Source: Sphingomonas kyeonggiensis
Lineage (GTDB): Bacteria; Pseudomonadota; Alphaproteobacteria; Sphingomonadales; Sphingomonadaceae
Direction: 5' to 3'
NCBI RefSeq assembly: GCF_014196745.1
Contig: NZ_JACIEH010000001.1
Location: 1,240,001 to 1,304,000 of the forward strand
Length of the DNA: 64,000 nt
Shown: piece after piece, positions 47,473 to 55,876 of the stretch
Position numbering within the stretch: the stretch's first letter is position 1
Layout of the letters: each line of letters begins with the position of its first letter
The notes under the pieces: generated by a model
The model's input: only the letters and a program-made list of their open reading frames with translations
The model's database searches: none
What the model was told of the DNA's origin: nothing
Made by a program: the position numbers and the translations under genes

Positions 47473-49785
47473 CTAGCGCCCGAGGTTCTTGAACGCCAGC
47501 GACAACAGATAGGAATTGCCGCGCGAAGCGTCGCCGGTGGTGGCGTAATCGCGCTTCCAGGTCAGGCCCAGACGGAGGCAATCGTCCTCATAGGTGATGC
47601 CCAGGCGGTGGCGCACCGGCTCGAACCCGTCGGCGAGCGAGGTCGGGTCTTCCTTGCGATCGGTGAGGTCGACCAGGGTCGAGCCCGAGACCGACCAGAA
47701 GCGGGCGATCTGGATGCGGGCGCCGAGGCGCAGTTCCTCGCGATCCTGCAGATCCTCGAGCGACGCGTTGATGTTGCGGTTGAGGCGCAGGTATCCGATC
47801 TGGGCATAGGTCGAGCGCGAGCCGAGCGTCATGTCGACTTCGTTGCGGCGGAAGGCCAGGCTGTCCTTGTCGAGCCGGTAGCGGTGGGTGAAGCTGACGA
47901 AGTCGCGGAACCGGATCACGGTGCGGCCGACGATGTCCGACACCCGGTCGTTCAGGCCTGTCCCATCCGGGAACAGGGTGGGGCGCGACGAGATGCGGTA
48001 GCTCTGGCCGACATTCGCGTCGATCGAGAAGCCCGGCAGGTAGAGCGCATAATCGAGGCCCCAGGTGAACCGGGTCGAATCCTCGAACCGGTCATAGCCC
48101 GGGAAGCGATTCAGCGCGAAGAGGTTCGAATCCTCCAGATCCACCGCCCGCGCGTCCTCGTTCGGCACCTCGAGATTGGCGATCTTGGGGGAGGCAACTA
48201 CCTGGAAACGCGGGGTAATGCGCTGGGTGCCGCCGAACAGGGCACCGACCAGCGGCCATTTCACGTCGACCGCGCCGGCCGCGATGCCGCGGGTGTGGAA
48301 CCCTTCCTCGCCACGATAGCTGGCGATCGTCGTCAGCATCGTGTCCGAGGTGTTGTACAGGTCGCCACGGGCATAGGCGGTGAGAGTGATCTCCTGGCCC
48401 CAGTTGGTCAGGCGGCGCAGGTCCCAGCGGGCGCTGGCGAAGGCACGCTGCGAATCCTGTCCGTCCGAACGGCCGATCGCCAGGCTGTTGAGCTGGAACT
48501 CGAAGCGGCCGCCGACCAGCCCGTCGTCCATGCGGCGGCGATAGTCGATCTCGGGCAGGGCATAGGGCTGCAGCCCCTGGCGCTCGCCGACGCGCAGCGT
48601 CTGCACCACCCAGGCATTGATCGAGAAATAGCTATCTGGATCAATACGTTCTACACGGATATTGTTACGCAGTCTGTCGTCGCGCGAGATGTCGTAGCGG
48701 CGCAGGAAGGTGCGGTCGGTGGTCACCCGGAACGAGGCGCTGGCGCTCCAGGCCGGATCGAGCTGGAAGTTGCCGACCGCATCGACATAGCCGCGGAAAT
48801 CGTTCTTCGACGTCGCCGGGGTGACCGGCACAGTGAGGTCGTCGGCGCGGCGGCTATAGGTGCCATAGGCCGTGACGCGGAAGGCGCCGAGCGAATTGAG
48901 CTCGCGATACTCGCCCTGCAACACCGGCAGCACGCCGGTGTAGATGCGCGGGGTGATCGTCAGGTCGCGATTGGGCGCGAAGCTGAAATAATAGGGCAGC
49001 GCGAACTGGAAGCCGTTGGCGCGATTGTAGCGAAGGTCGGGCGCCAGGATGCCGCTGGCGCTCTGCCCGCCGACCGGATGCGAGAAGACCGGCAGCGGGA
49101 TCGTCGCGAAGCCGAACACCGAGACGCGTGCGCCGGTATAGCGCAGCCGCTTCTTGGCGGGCTCATAGACCACGCGGGTCGCGGTGATCTTCCAGCTCGG
49201 TTCCTTGGGGCAGCCTTCCGAATCGCCGACCGCACAGGGGGTGTAGGCGGCGTTCTCGACCGTGAAGCTGCCATCCTCGTGCCGCTCGCCACGCTGGGCG
49301 GCGACGCGGCCGCCGGCGTCGAGCACCACCAGCATGTTCTGGACGACGCCGTCCTTCAGGCTGTCGGTCAGCTCGATCTTGTCGCCATAGGCGCTGTCGC
49401 CCTGCGGATTGACCAGGACGACATTGCCCTCGGCCACGACCTGGCCGGACTTGCGGTTCCATACCACCTTGTCGGCGCGCAGCCGCTCGCTGCGGCGATA
49501 GAGGCGGACGTCGCCCGTGGCGGTCACCACATCCTGCTCATTGTCATAGTCGAGCTGGTCGGCGGTGAACTGGATCTGGTCCTGGCCATCGGGCAGCGTG
49601 GTCGGCGAAGGGGGCGGCGGCTCCACCGCGGGAGTCTGCAGATCGGGGACGGCATCCTGCGCCGGCGCCGATACAGGCGCGTTCTGAGTAGGCTCGACCT
49701 GCGTCTGGGCGCGCGCCTCCGCTGCCAGGCACAGGCCAAGCGCGGCCGACAGCAGCAGGGCCTTGCGCGTCACTTCGATTCCCAC
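47473..49785 (-). CDS. lptD: LPS-assembly outer-membrane protein LptD
   Basis: A protein of about 770 residues that with LptE inserts lipopolysaccharide into the outer membrane. In order: a signal peptide ending EARAQ, a Gln/Pro-rich linker, an OstA/LptA-like jellyroll (IQFTADQLDYDNEQDVVTA, VVAEGNVVLVNPQGD), and a large C-terminal beta-barrel ending in alternating aromatic strands (YLLSLAFKNLGR). It heads the lptD-surA-pdxA-rsmA run. Start is uncertain: GTGs at 49785 and 49773 both precede the signal peptide; longer readings enter the divergent region. Confidence 0.9.
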   Translation of the reverse strand: MGIEVTRKALLLSAALGLCLAAEARAQTQVEPTQNAPVSAPAQDAVPDLQTPAVEPPPPSPTTLPDGQDQIQFTADQLDYDNEQDVVTATGDVRLYRRSERLRADKVVWNRKSGQVVAEGNVVLVNPQGDSAYGDKIELTDSLKDGVVQNMLVVLDAGGRVAAQRGERHEDGSFTVENAAYTPCAVGDSEGCPKEPSWKITATRVVYEPAKKRLRYTGARVSVFGFATIPLPVFSHPVGGQSASGILAPDLRYNRANGFQFALPYYFSFAPNRDLTITPRIYTGVLPVLQGEYRELNSLGAFRVTAYGTYSRRADDLTVPVTPATSKNDFRGYVDAVGNFQLDPAWSASASFRVTTDRTFLRRYDISRDDRLRNNIRVERIDPDSYFSINAWVVQTLRVGERQGLQPYALPEIDYRRRMDDGLVGGRFEFQLNSLAIGRSDGQDSQRAFASARWDLRRLTNWGQEITLTAYARGDLYNTSDTMLTTIASYRGEEGFHTRGIAAGAVDVKWPLVGALFGGTQRITPRFQVVASPKIANLEVPNEDARAVDLEDSNLFALNRFPGYDRFEDSTRFTWGLDYALYLPGFSIDANVGQSYRISSRPTLFPDGTGLNDRVSDIVGRTVIRFRDFVSFTHRYRLDKDSLAFRRNEVDMTLGSRSTYAQIGYLRLNRNINASLEDLQDREELRLGARIQIARFWSVSGSTLVDLTDRKEDPTSLADGFEPVRHRLGITYEDDCLRLGLTWKRDYATTGDASRGNSYLLSLAFKNLGR

Positions 49786-49893
49786 CTTTGCTTCAACTCC
49801 CGTGCACGCGGCGTTTCCCGCCCTATCGCAGCGGTTGCGCCACCGCAACGTCACGTGCGTTGGCCCGAACGCACGGAAGCGCTAACAGGAGCC

Positions 49894-50340
49894 ATGCAGG
49901 TCGATTTCTACCACCTTACCCAACTCCCCCTGGAACGCGCCTTGCCGCGGATCGCCGAACGCGTGGTCGAGACCGGCGGGCGCTTGCTGATCGTCGCGGG
50001 CGAGGCGAGCCAGCGGGCGAAGCTCGACCAGCTGCTGTGGACCTATAGCCCAGAAAGCTTCCTGCCGCACGGCCAGGCCGGCGGGCCGGACGACGACCGC
50101 CAGCCGATCCTGATCGCAGGCGAGGCGGGAGCGGCGCCGGCCAATGGCGCCAAGAACATCGCGCTGGCCGATGGCGTGTGGCGCGACGAGGCGCTGGGCT
50201 TCGACCGGGCCTTCCACTTCTTCGACGAGGACCGCATCGCCGAGGCCCGGGCGGCCTGGAAGGGCTTGGCCAACCGCGAGGGTGTGGAGCGCAACTACTG
50301 GAAGCAGAACGAGCAGGGGCGCTGGGAAAAGGCGGCCTGA
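49894..50340 (+). CDS. holC: DNA polymerase III subunit chi
   Basis: A 148-residue chi subunit that links the clamp loader to SSB during replication. The N-terminal VDFYHLTQLPLERALP and LLIVAGEASQRAKLDQLLWTY, and the central ESFLPHGQAG...PILIA, match HolC. The ATG at 49894 has AGGAG nearby. The same frame is open for 4.2 kb upstream opposite lptD, surA and pdxA; that is a high-GC artefact and not part of the protein. Confidence 0.9.
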   Translation: MQVDFYHLTQLPLERALPRIAERVVETGGRLLIVAGEASQRAKLDQLLWTYSPESFLPHGQAGGPDDDRQPILIAGEAGAAPANGAKNIALADGVWRDEALGFDRAFHFFDEDRIAEARAAWKGLANREGVERNYWKQNEQGRWEKAA

Positions 50341-50743
50341 ACCGACGCTTCAGATGCGGAAGTTGGCTGAGGTTGCGCGGGGAAGTGGTTGTCAAACGGG
50401 CGTTTCGTTCTGTTTCCGATGCGTCATCCCCGCGAAAGCGGGGCCCATCTCCGGGGCTATCCTCCTTACATCCGGCGTATTTCGGGCGCGTTCAGGAGAT
50501 GGGCCCCCGCTTTCGCGGGGGTGACGGGTCCTGTGCGGCAGCGGACAGTTTGCACGCGAATGTTGGCGCACGGGTCGCAACGGGCCACGCACGTCATCGC
50601 ATCGTCTTCACGGTTCAAAGAGCGTTTCCGGAACAATAGAAGAACGCGCCGCTGTAGGACAGCCGGGACGCTTGCATCCTGCGCATCCGCGGACTAGGGA
50701 GCCGCGACTTTTCCCCAACCTCAAAAGCAGGAGCCGCACGGCC
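50341..50743. other. 403-base gap between holC and ndk
   Basis: Contains the family B palindrome at 50422-50526. The rest has no ORF with coding-like codon use on either strand. A near LexA box (GTTC-N7-GTTT, 50613-50627) and a TCCGGAACA palindrome-like stretch are present near 50629, but I see no clear promoter for ndk. AGCAGGAG just before ndk is its ribosome binding site. Confidence 0.5.
50422..50526. repeat. Family B palindromic element, full copy
   Basis: Arms CGTCATCCCCGCGAAAGCGG... and its inverse, extended by GGGCCCATCTCC / GGAGATGGGCCC, flank a core of about 43 bases. The design is the same as family A (GTCATCC entry, GAAA hairpin, ATCTC exit) but with a CCCCGC/GCGGGG stem. Half-copies occur at 31417 and 33644. 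Confidence 0.88.
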
Positions 50744-51166
<423 letters not shown>

Positions 51167-51197
51167 ACGCCGGGGTTTCTGAACCGAATTGGATGTG

Positions 51198-51228
51198 AAA
51201 GGCCGGGGTGAAAGCTCCGGCCTTTTTC
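51198..51228 (+). terminator. Rho-independent terminator of ndk
   Basis: A perfect 9-bp stem AAAGGCCGG / CCGGCCTTT with a ten-base loop, the right arm running into TTTTTCG. This is the clearest intrinsic terminator in the window. Confidence 0.85.
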
Positions 51229-51342
51229 GTTTGCGGAACTGGGCGCGGGACGGCGGAAAATGCGCACCGTCCACCGCCGCGTCCTTGCCGGGTTTCCCAG
51301 CGTCGATAGCCCTGTGCCAATATCGGCGGCTGGAGCGTGCGG

Positions 51343-52065
51343 ATGAAGCATATCATGGGCCTGGCGATGGGTGCCGCGCTGCTGGGAGGCGGGCCGGCGC
51401 AGGCGCAGGTGGTCGATGGCTGGGGCTGGACGATCGTCACCCCGTCGATCGCGCGGACCGATATCCTGGGCATGCACCTGGCCGATCTCGAGAAGCGGCG
51501 GGGCAGGACGGCGACCAGGACGGCGGCGCCCCGGGCGCGGCCGGCTTCCGTGCCTGTCTCCGCTTTCGCGTACAAACCGTCCATTGCGGTACGGAAGGCC
51601 AGCCTGGATGCGATGCTCGTCAAGGCCCGCAAGGGCGATCCCGCCGGCGCGCGTTCGCTCGAGCTGCTGATGGAGCAGGGGGACATCATCGAGCGGATGG
51701 GGCAGCTGCTCGCGCCGGTGAAGTTGCGTACCGACAATCTCGCCGATGCCTATGCGCTGTGGTGGATCGTGATGTGGAACGCCGCCCAGGGGAAGAGCGG
51801 CAATCCGGACCCGGTTGTTTGCACCGCCGTGCGAAACCAGGTGGTGGCGCTGCTGCCGGGACAGGCGAAGCTGGACGACGCCGACAAGCAGCGGCTCGCC
51901 GAGGGATTGCTGCTCCAGGCGCTGCTCGTCGAGGCGGCGATCGACCAGGCCAAGATGCCTTCCGAAAGGGCACAGGTGGCCGCGCTGGTCCGGCGAACGG
52001 TGGCGCCGATGGGGATGGATTTCTCGGCGATGACGCTGACGGCGAAGGGGTTCGTGGCGCAGTAA
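51343..52065 (+). CDS. Exported protein of unknown function
   Basis: A 240-residue protein with a signal peptide (about 1-20, ending GPAQAQ). The mature protein begins VVDGWGWTIVTPSIARTDILGMHLADLEKRR, followed by a basic/Pro linker and a helical domain (ARSLELLMEQGDIIERMGQLL, ADAYALWWIVMWNAAQGK, RLAEGLLLQALLVEAAIDQAK). I do not recognise the family. The ATG at 51343 has GGAG seven bases upstream, better placed than for the GTG at 51337. It converges on the sensor kinase gene across a large palindrome. Confidence 0.72.
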   Translation: MKHIMGLAMGAALLGGGPAQAQVVDGWGWTIVTPSIARTDILGMHLADLEKRRGRTATRTAAPRARPASVPVSAFAYKPSIAVRKASLDAMLVKARKGDPAGARSLELLMEQGDIIERMGQLLAPVKLRTDNLADAYALWWIVMWNAAQGKSGNPDPVVCTAVRNQVVALLPGQAKLDDADKQRLAEGLLLQALLVEAAIDQAKMPSERAQVAALVRRTVAPMGMDFSAMTLTAKGFVAQ

Positions 52066-52080
52066 CCTCTCAATTCCTTC

Positions 52081-52214
52081 CCCAGCTTGCTGGGGGAGGG
52101 GGACCGCGGCGCGAAGCGGCGTGGTGGAGGGGTGCGCCGGCCACCGGCGCATTCGCGCCGGCCCCTCCACCACCGCCTTCGACGGCGGTCCCCCTCCCCG
52201 AGACAAGCTCGGGG
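52081..52214. repeat. Family D long palindrome between convergent genes
   Basis: Nested inverted arms: GGGGGACCGC (52098) with GCGGTCCCCC (52185), TGGTGGAGGGG (52122) with CCCCTCCACCA (52162), and a central GCGCCGG-CCA-CCGGCGC. Both ends carry their own hairpins (CCCAGC/GCTGGG and CCCCGAG/CTCGGGG). It fills the gap between two converging genes and could work as a terminator. Confidence 0.85.
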
Positions 52215-52223
52215 AGGAATATA

Positions 52224-53630
52224 TTATGTCCTCGGCAAGGTGATCGTTGCCACCAGCCCGCCGCCGTCGCGGTTGGCGAGGGTGATCTCGCCGCTGGCGT
52301 CGCGGACGATGGCGCGGGCCAGCGCGAGGCCCAGGCCCGCGCCGCCGGTCTCGCGGTTGCGCGATTCCTCCAGCCGGGTGAAGGGATCGAACACCTTCTC
52401 CAGCTTCTCCGGCGGGATGCCCGGGCCGCGATCGCAGACTTCGATGCGGACGCTGTGGTCGTCCGAGCGCAGGCGCACTTCGGTGGCCCCGCCATATTTC
52501 ACGGCATTCTCGATCAGGTTGCGGACCGCGCGGCGCATCAGCGCGGGGCGGAGATGCATGCGCAGGCGCGGCGCTTCCTCGAAGGTCACGTCCTGACCGA
52601 GGTCGCGGAAATCCTCGACCACCGCGTCGATCAGCGCGGACAAGTCGACATCCGTGGGCGGTTCGCTCGGGCGGCCCAGCCGGGCAAGGCTGAGGATGTC
52701 GTCGAGCGTGTGGTTCATCTCGTCGATCGTGTCCGCCATGCGGGCCCGGTCTTCCTCGTCCTCCACCGACTCGATGCGGACGCGGAGCGCGGCGAGGGGC
52801 GTGCGAAGATCGTGGCCGATCGCGCCGAGCATGCGGTCCTTCTCGTCGAGCATCGCGGTGACGCGGGTGCTGAGCGCATTGTACGCGGCGATCACCGCGC
52901 GGACATCACCAGGGCCCGCCTCCTCGACCGGATCGGCATCGTCGCCGGGACGGAAGTCGCGCGCGGCGACGGCAAGCTTGCGCAGGGGGCGGGCGATACG
53001 GTGGCCGGCCCAGAGCACGGGAACGAGCACGACGATATAGAGGATCAGCGTCTGGGCGAGCAGCTGCCAGATCAGCGCGCGCTCGGTGCGGGGCCAGGCG
53101 GAACTGAGCGACAGCCAGCCCCTGCCGGGCAGCTCGACCGCGACCATCAGCTCGGCGCCGAGGCGGCGCAGGCGATCGGCGCGGGCGGGATCCATGCGCT
53201 TGAGCAGCGGGCGATCGGCATCGATCGGGCGGATCACCGCGATCACCTGGCCGACCTGCACCCCGCCATCGGTGAGGCCGCGGCGCAGGTCGCCCTCGAT
53301 ATCGGGGCGGCGGTCGAGCTCGACGGGGATCGGGTTGGCGGGGACGAAATCGACCCGGCCGCCGCGGCCCTGGCGGCGTTCGCGGGGAGGGTGGTCGGGG
53401 CCGCCCGGCGGGGGCGGCGGCTCGGGACGCGGGTTGATCGGCGCGCCGATCCGTTCGGCGGCGTCGATCAGCCGTGTGACCGAAGGGACGATCACCTGGG
53501 CGAAGCGCGCGCCCTGGCGCTCCCGGACGAGCAGGCCGAAGTTGATCGCCTGGGCGACGAACAGCGCAACCGCGACGAGGAGCGCGATCTGGCCGGGGAG
53601 GGAGCGGGGGAAGAGGCGGGTGAGCGTCAT
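52224..53630 (-). CDS. EnvZ-like membrane sensor histidine kinase
   Basis: A 468-residue sensor: TM1 at about 13-35, a periplasmic domain with a Pro-rich stretch near 68-82, TM2 at about 188-208, HAMP, phosphorylated His273 in AIGHDLRTPLAALR, and a HATPase domain (NLIENAVKYGG, CDRGPGIPPEKLEKVF, GGAGLGLALARAIV). The paired regulator gene is upstream on the same strand, but a family A palindrome lies between them. The signal is unknown; proximity to an EF-hand protein makes a calcium or cation link conceivable. Confidence 0.92.
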   Translation of the reverse strand: MTLTRLFPRSLPGQIALLVAVALFVAQAINFGLLVRERQGARFAQVIVPSVTRLIDAAERIGAPINPRPEPPPPPGGPDHPPRERRQGRGGRVDFVPANPIPVELDRRPDIEGDLRRGLTDGGVQVGQVIAVIRPIDADRPLLKRMDPARADRLRRLGAELMVAVELPGRGWLSLSSAWPRTERALIWQLLAQTLILYIVVLVPVLWAGHRIARPLRKLAVAARDFRPGDDADPVEEAGPGDVRAVIAAYNALSTRVTAMLDEKDRMLGAIGHDLRTPLAALRVRIESVEDEEDRARMADTIDEMNHTLDDILSLARLGRPSEPPTDVDLSALIDAVVEDFRDLGQDVTFEEAPRLRMHLRPALMRRAVRNLIENAVKYGGATEVRLRSDDHSVRIEVCDRGPGIPPEKLEKVFDPFTRLEESRNRETGGAGLGLALARAIVRDASGEITLANRDGGGLVATITLPRT

Positions 53631-53648
53631 TCCGCCACGCCTGTCAAA

Positions 53649-53731
53649 CCGTCATCCCGGCGAGAGCCGGGATCTCTTGCGGCTCCTGCCCCGCGCCTTC
53701 GCCTGAGATCCCGGCTTTCGCCGGGATGACG
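53649..53731. repeat. Family A palindromic element, copy 3
   Basis: Both arms are intact (the left has GAGA instead of GAAA in its loop) around a 28-base core TTGCGGCTC...TCGCCT. It occupies most of the 127 bases between the response regulator and sensor kinase genes of one two-component system. Confidence 0.9.
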
Positions 53732-53757
53732 ATGGGCGCGCGCCGCCGCATGGGACC

Positions 53758-54495
53758 TCACAGCCGCGTCACTTCCGCCGCCAGCGTGTAGCCGCCGCCC
53801 CAGACGGTCTTGATGATCGCCGGGTTCTTGGCGTCGATCTCGATCTTCTTGCGCAGCCGGCTGACCTGGTTGTCGATCGCACGATCGAAGGCGGCGGCTT
53901 CGCGGCCCTGGGTCAGGTCGAGCAGCTGGTCGCGGGTCAGCACCGCGCGGGGGCGGGTAACCAGGGCGTGGAGGAGGTTGTACTCCCCGGTCGAGAGCGG
54001 GACCGAGACGCCTTCCCGGTCGACCAGCGCGCGCTCGCCGGTCTTGAGCACCCAGCCGGCAAAGGCGAAGCTGCCCGCGTCGGGCGCGTGCTGGCGGGTA
54101 CCGCCGGCCTGGAGACGGCGCAGCACCACCTTGATCCGGGCGGCGAGCTCGCGCGGGGAGAAGGGCTTCACGACATAATCGTCGGCGCCCATCTCGAGCC
54201 CGACGATCCGGTCGGTCTCCTCGCCGCGGGCGGTGAGCAGGATCACCGGCGTGTCGCTGGTCTCGCGGATATGGCGGCAGAGCGACAGGCCGTCCTCGCC
54301 GGGCATCATGATGTCGAGCACCACGAGATCGATCGCATAGGCGGCCATGCGGGCGCGAGCGCCCTCGGCATCGCCGGCCTGGGTGATCCGGAAGCCCTGC
54401 TTGGTGAGATACTGGGCGAGCGGCTCGCGGATCGAGCGCTCGTCCTCGACGAGCAGGAGGTGCGGCGTATCCGACATGTCGGGTTCGTAGGTCAT
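53758..54495 (-). CDS. OmpR-class response regulator
   Basis: A 245-residue regulator. The receiver has the acidic pocket DER near 18-20, phosphorylated Asp61 in VVLDIMMPGEDG and the YVVKPFSPREL lysine. A winged-helix DNA-binding domain follows, with PLSTGEYNLLHALVTRPRAVLTRDQLLDL and a VWGGGYTLAAEV end. The HK gene follows on the same strand past a repeat element. ATGs at 54495 and 54477 (giving MSDTPHLLLVEDE) are both possible starts; the latter fits the family well. Confidence 0.92.
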   Translation of the reverse strand: MTYEPDMSDTPHLLLVEDERSIREPLAQYLTKQGFRITQAGDAEGARARMAAYAIDLVVLDIMMPGEDGLSLCRHIRETSDTPVILLTARGEETDRIVGLEMGADDYVVKPFSPRELAARIKVVLRRLQAGGTRQHAPDAGSFAFAGWVLKTGERALVDREGVSVPLSTGEYNLLHALVTRPRAVLTRDQLLDLTQGREAAAFDRAIDNQVSRLRKKIEIDAKNPAIIKTVWGGGYTLAAEVTRL

Positions 54496-54573
54496 GGGCG
54501 CAGCGCAAGGCAAGGGGAAGGGGTGCCCGGGCGGGCGAGGAGGCAGGAGCCCGCCCGGGCAGTTTGCGGGGGC

Positions 54574-54990
54574 TCAGTTGTTGGAGCCGCCCGGCGGGGG
54601 ACCCTGACGGTCGCGCATGCGATCCATCATCACCTGGATTTCGGCCTGGTCGATCTTGCCGTCGTGATTGGCGTCGAGCCGGTCGAAGCGACGCTGGGCC
54701 TGGGCCTGCATGTCGGCGAGGGTCACGTCGCCGGTCATGCCGCGCATGCCCATGCCGCCGCCACGGCCCGCGGCCTCGCGCTCGGCTTCGCTGACCTTGC
54801 CATCCTTGTTGGTATCGAGCCGGGCGAAGCGCGCGGCCACGTCGGCGTCGAACTCTTCCTTGGTGATGACGCCGTCCTTGTTGGCGTCGAGGCGCTCGAA
54901 CATGCCGCCGCCGCGCGGGGCGTCCTGCGCCAGGGCCGGAACCGCCGTCAGGGTCGCGGCGAAGGTAGCGGCGAGGAGGAACTTCTTCAT
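54574..54990 (-). CDS. Exported EF-hand protein
   Basis: A 138-residue protein with a signal peptide (about 1-22, ending PALAQ) and three EF-hand loops at about 35-46, 59-70 and 106-117, each of the form D-x-N-x-D-G with an acidic residue at position 12. These bind calcium in the periplasm. A Gly/Met-rich linker (about 75-86) separates the second and third loops. It lies 78 bases before the response regulator gene on the same strand and may belong to its regulon. Confidence 0.9.
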   Translation of the reverse strand: MKKFLLAATFAATLTAVPALAQDAPRGGGMFERLDANKDGVITKEEFDADVAARFARLDTNKDGKVSEAEREAAGRGGGMGMRGMTGDVTLADMQAQAQRRFDRLDANHDGKIDQAEIQVMMDRMRDRQGPPPGGSNN

Positions 54991-55102
54991 CGGGGCTGAA
55001 CTCCTTGGTCGCGGAGGTTCATGGCCCCCGTCAGGGTTCAGCTTTTCGCCCGGGGCTGTCGCAATGGTTTGTCAGGCCGGGGGGAAACTGTCGCAAATTG
55101 TG

Positions 55103-55876
55103 TCAGCCGAAGATCGCGACGCCCTGCATCGCCTCGGCGATGGGTTCCCCCGCCGCGTTCCAGATCGCCATGCGCTGGGTGGAATAGCCGTGATGCGCGG
55201 TATCGGCATGGGCGTGGAGCAGCCACCAGCCATCGGTGGTGGCAGGCTCCGCGGTCTGGAAGTTGATCTGCCAGTTCAGCGAGCTGAGCGGGGTGCGGCG
55301 CTCCTCGAGCAGCTTGAACGCGGCCGGCGGTAGCGCGTCGCCGATCGCCATCAGCTCGACGAACGGGTGGAGGCCGGTGTGGTCGCGCAGGCGGGCCCAG
55401 CGGAGCCATTCGGCGGGGCCGAGGCCATCCCTCCGGTCGTGGAAGTTGAAGTTGCCGGTGAAGAAGTCCTCGGGGCCGGTGTAGAGCTCGGCATCCGGGG
55501 CCGGCGGCGCCTGGGTGGCGCGCGGGGCGGTGTCATGGTCGAGCGCCGAGGCGAGCGGGGCCATGAACACGAAGGTGGCGCGCATGCCGAGCCCGGCATC
55601 GGACGTCACGTCGGACTGGAGGAAGGCGGCGTTGCGGCCGCGGCGCAGCTTGGTCGCGGTGACGGTGATGTCGCCGGCGAGCGGGCCGATGAACGCGACC
55701 TGGGCCGAGCGGAGCGGGGGCAGGTCGGGCTCGACCTCCAGCGCCGCCCGGAGCGCGAGCGCGGCGGACAAGCCCCCGTACGCGGTGCGGCCCTGCATCC
55801 AGTCGGTCGGGACCGAGGTGGTGAAGCCGGTCGCGGTACGGGTGGCGGTGGCGAGGATCGAAGCGAGTGGAGTCAT
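55103..55876 (-). CDS. TesB-like acyl-CoA thioesterase-family protein
   Basis: A 257-residue double hot-dog protein. The first half begins GFTTSVPTDWMQGRTAYGGLSAALALRAAL; the second contains RWARLRDHTGLHPFVELMAIGDALPPAAF and LSSLNWQINFQT, and a late WWLLHAHADTAHHGYSTQRMAIWNAAGEPIAEAMQG block typical of the TesB/4HBT_3 group. It would hydrolyse acyl-CoA thioesters. The start overlaps the stop of the acyl-CoA ligase gene by four bases, so the two work in one transcript. Confidence 0.88.
   Translation of the reverse strand: MTPLASILATATRTATGFTTSVPTDWMQGRTAYGGLSAALALRAALEVEPDLPPLRSAQVAFIGPLAGDITVTATKLRRGRNAAFLQSDVTSDAGLGMRATFVFMAPLASALDHDTAPRATQAPPAPDAELYTGPEDFFTGNFNFHDRRDGLGPAEWLRWARLRDHTGLHPFVELMAIGDALPPAAFKLLEERRTPLSSLNWQINFQTAEPATTDGWWLLHAHADTAHHGYSTQRMAIWNAAGEPIAEAMQGVAIFG

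Noticed and set aside
45628..50340. A 1570-codon open frame on the plus strand, opposite pdxA, surA and lptD and reading into holC
   Set aside because: The minus strand carries well-supported genes with intact motifs throughout. The plus frame has low-complexity Arg/Ala/Gly/Asp composition from antisense high-GC codons. Only the last 148 codons (holC from 49894) are real.
50613..50627. Possible second LexA box, GTTC-AAAGAGC-GTTT
   Set aside because: One of the eight conserved bases is wrong and the next gene (ndk) is not a known SOS target.
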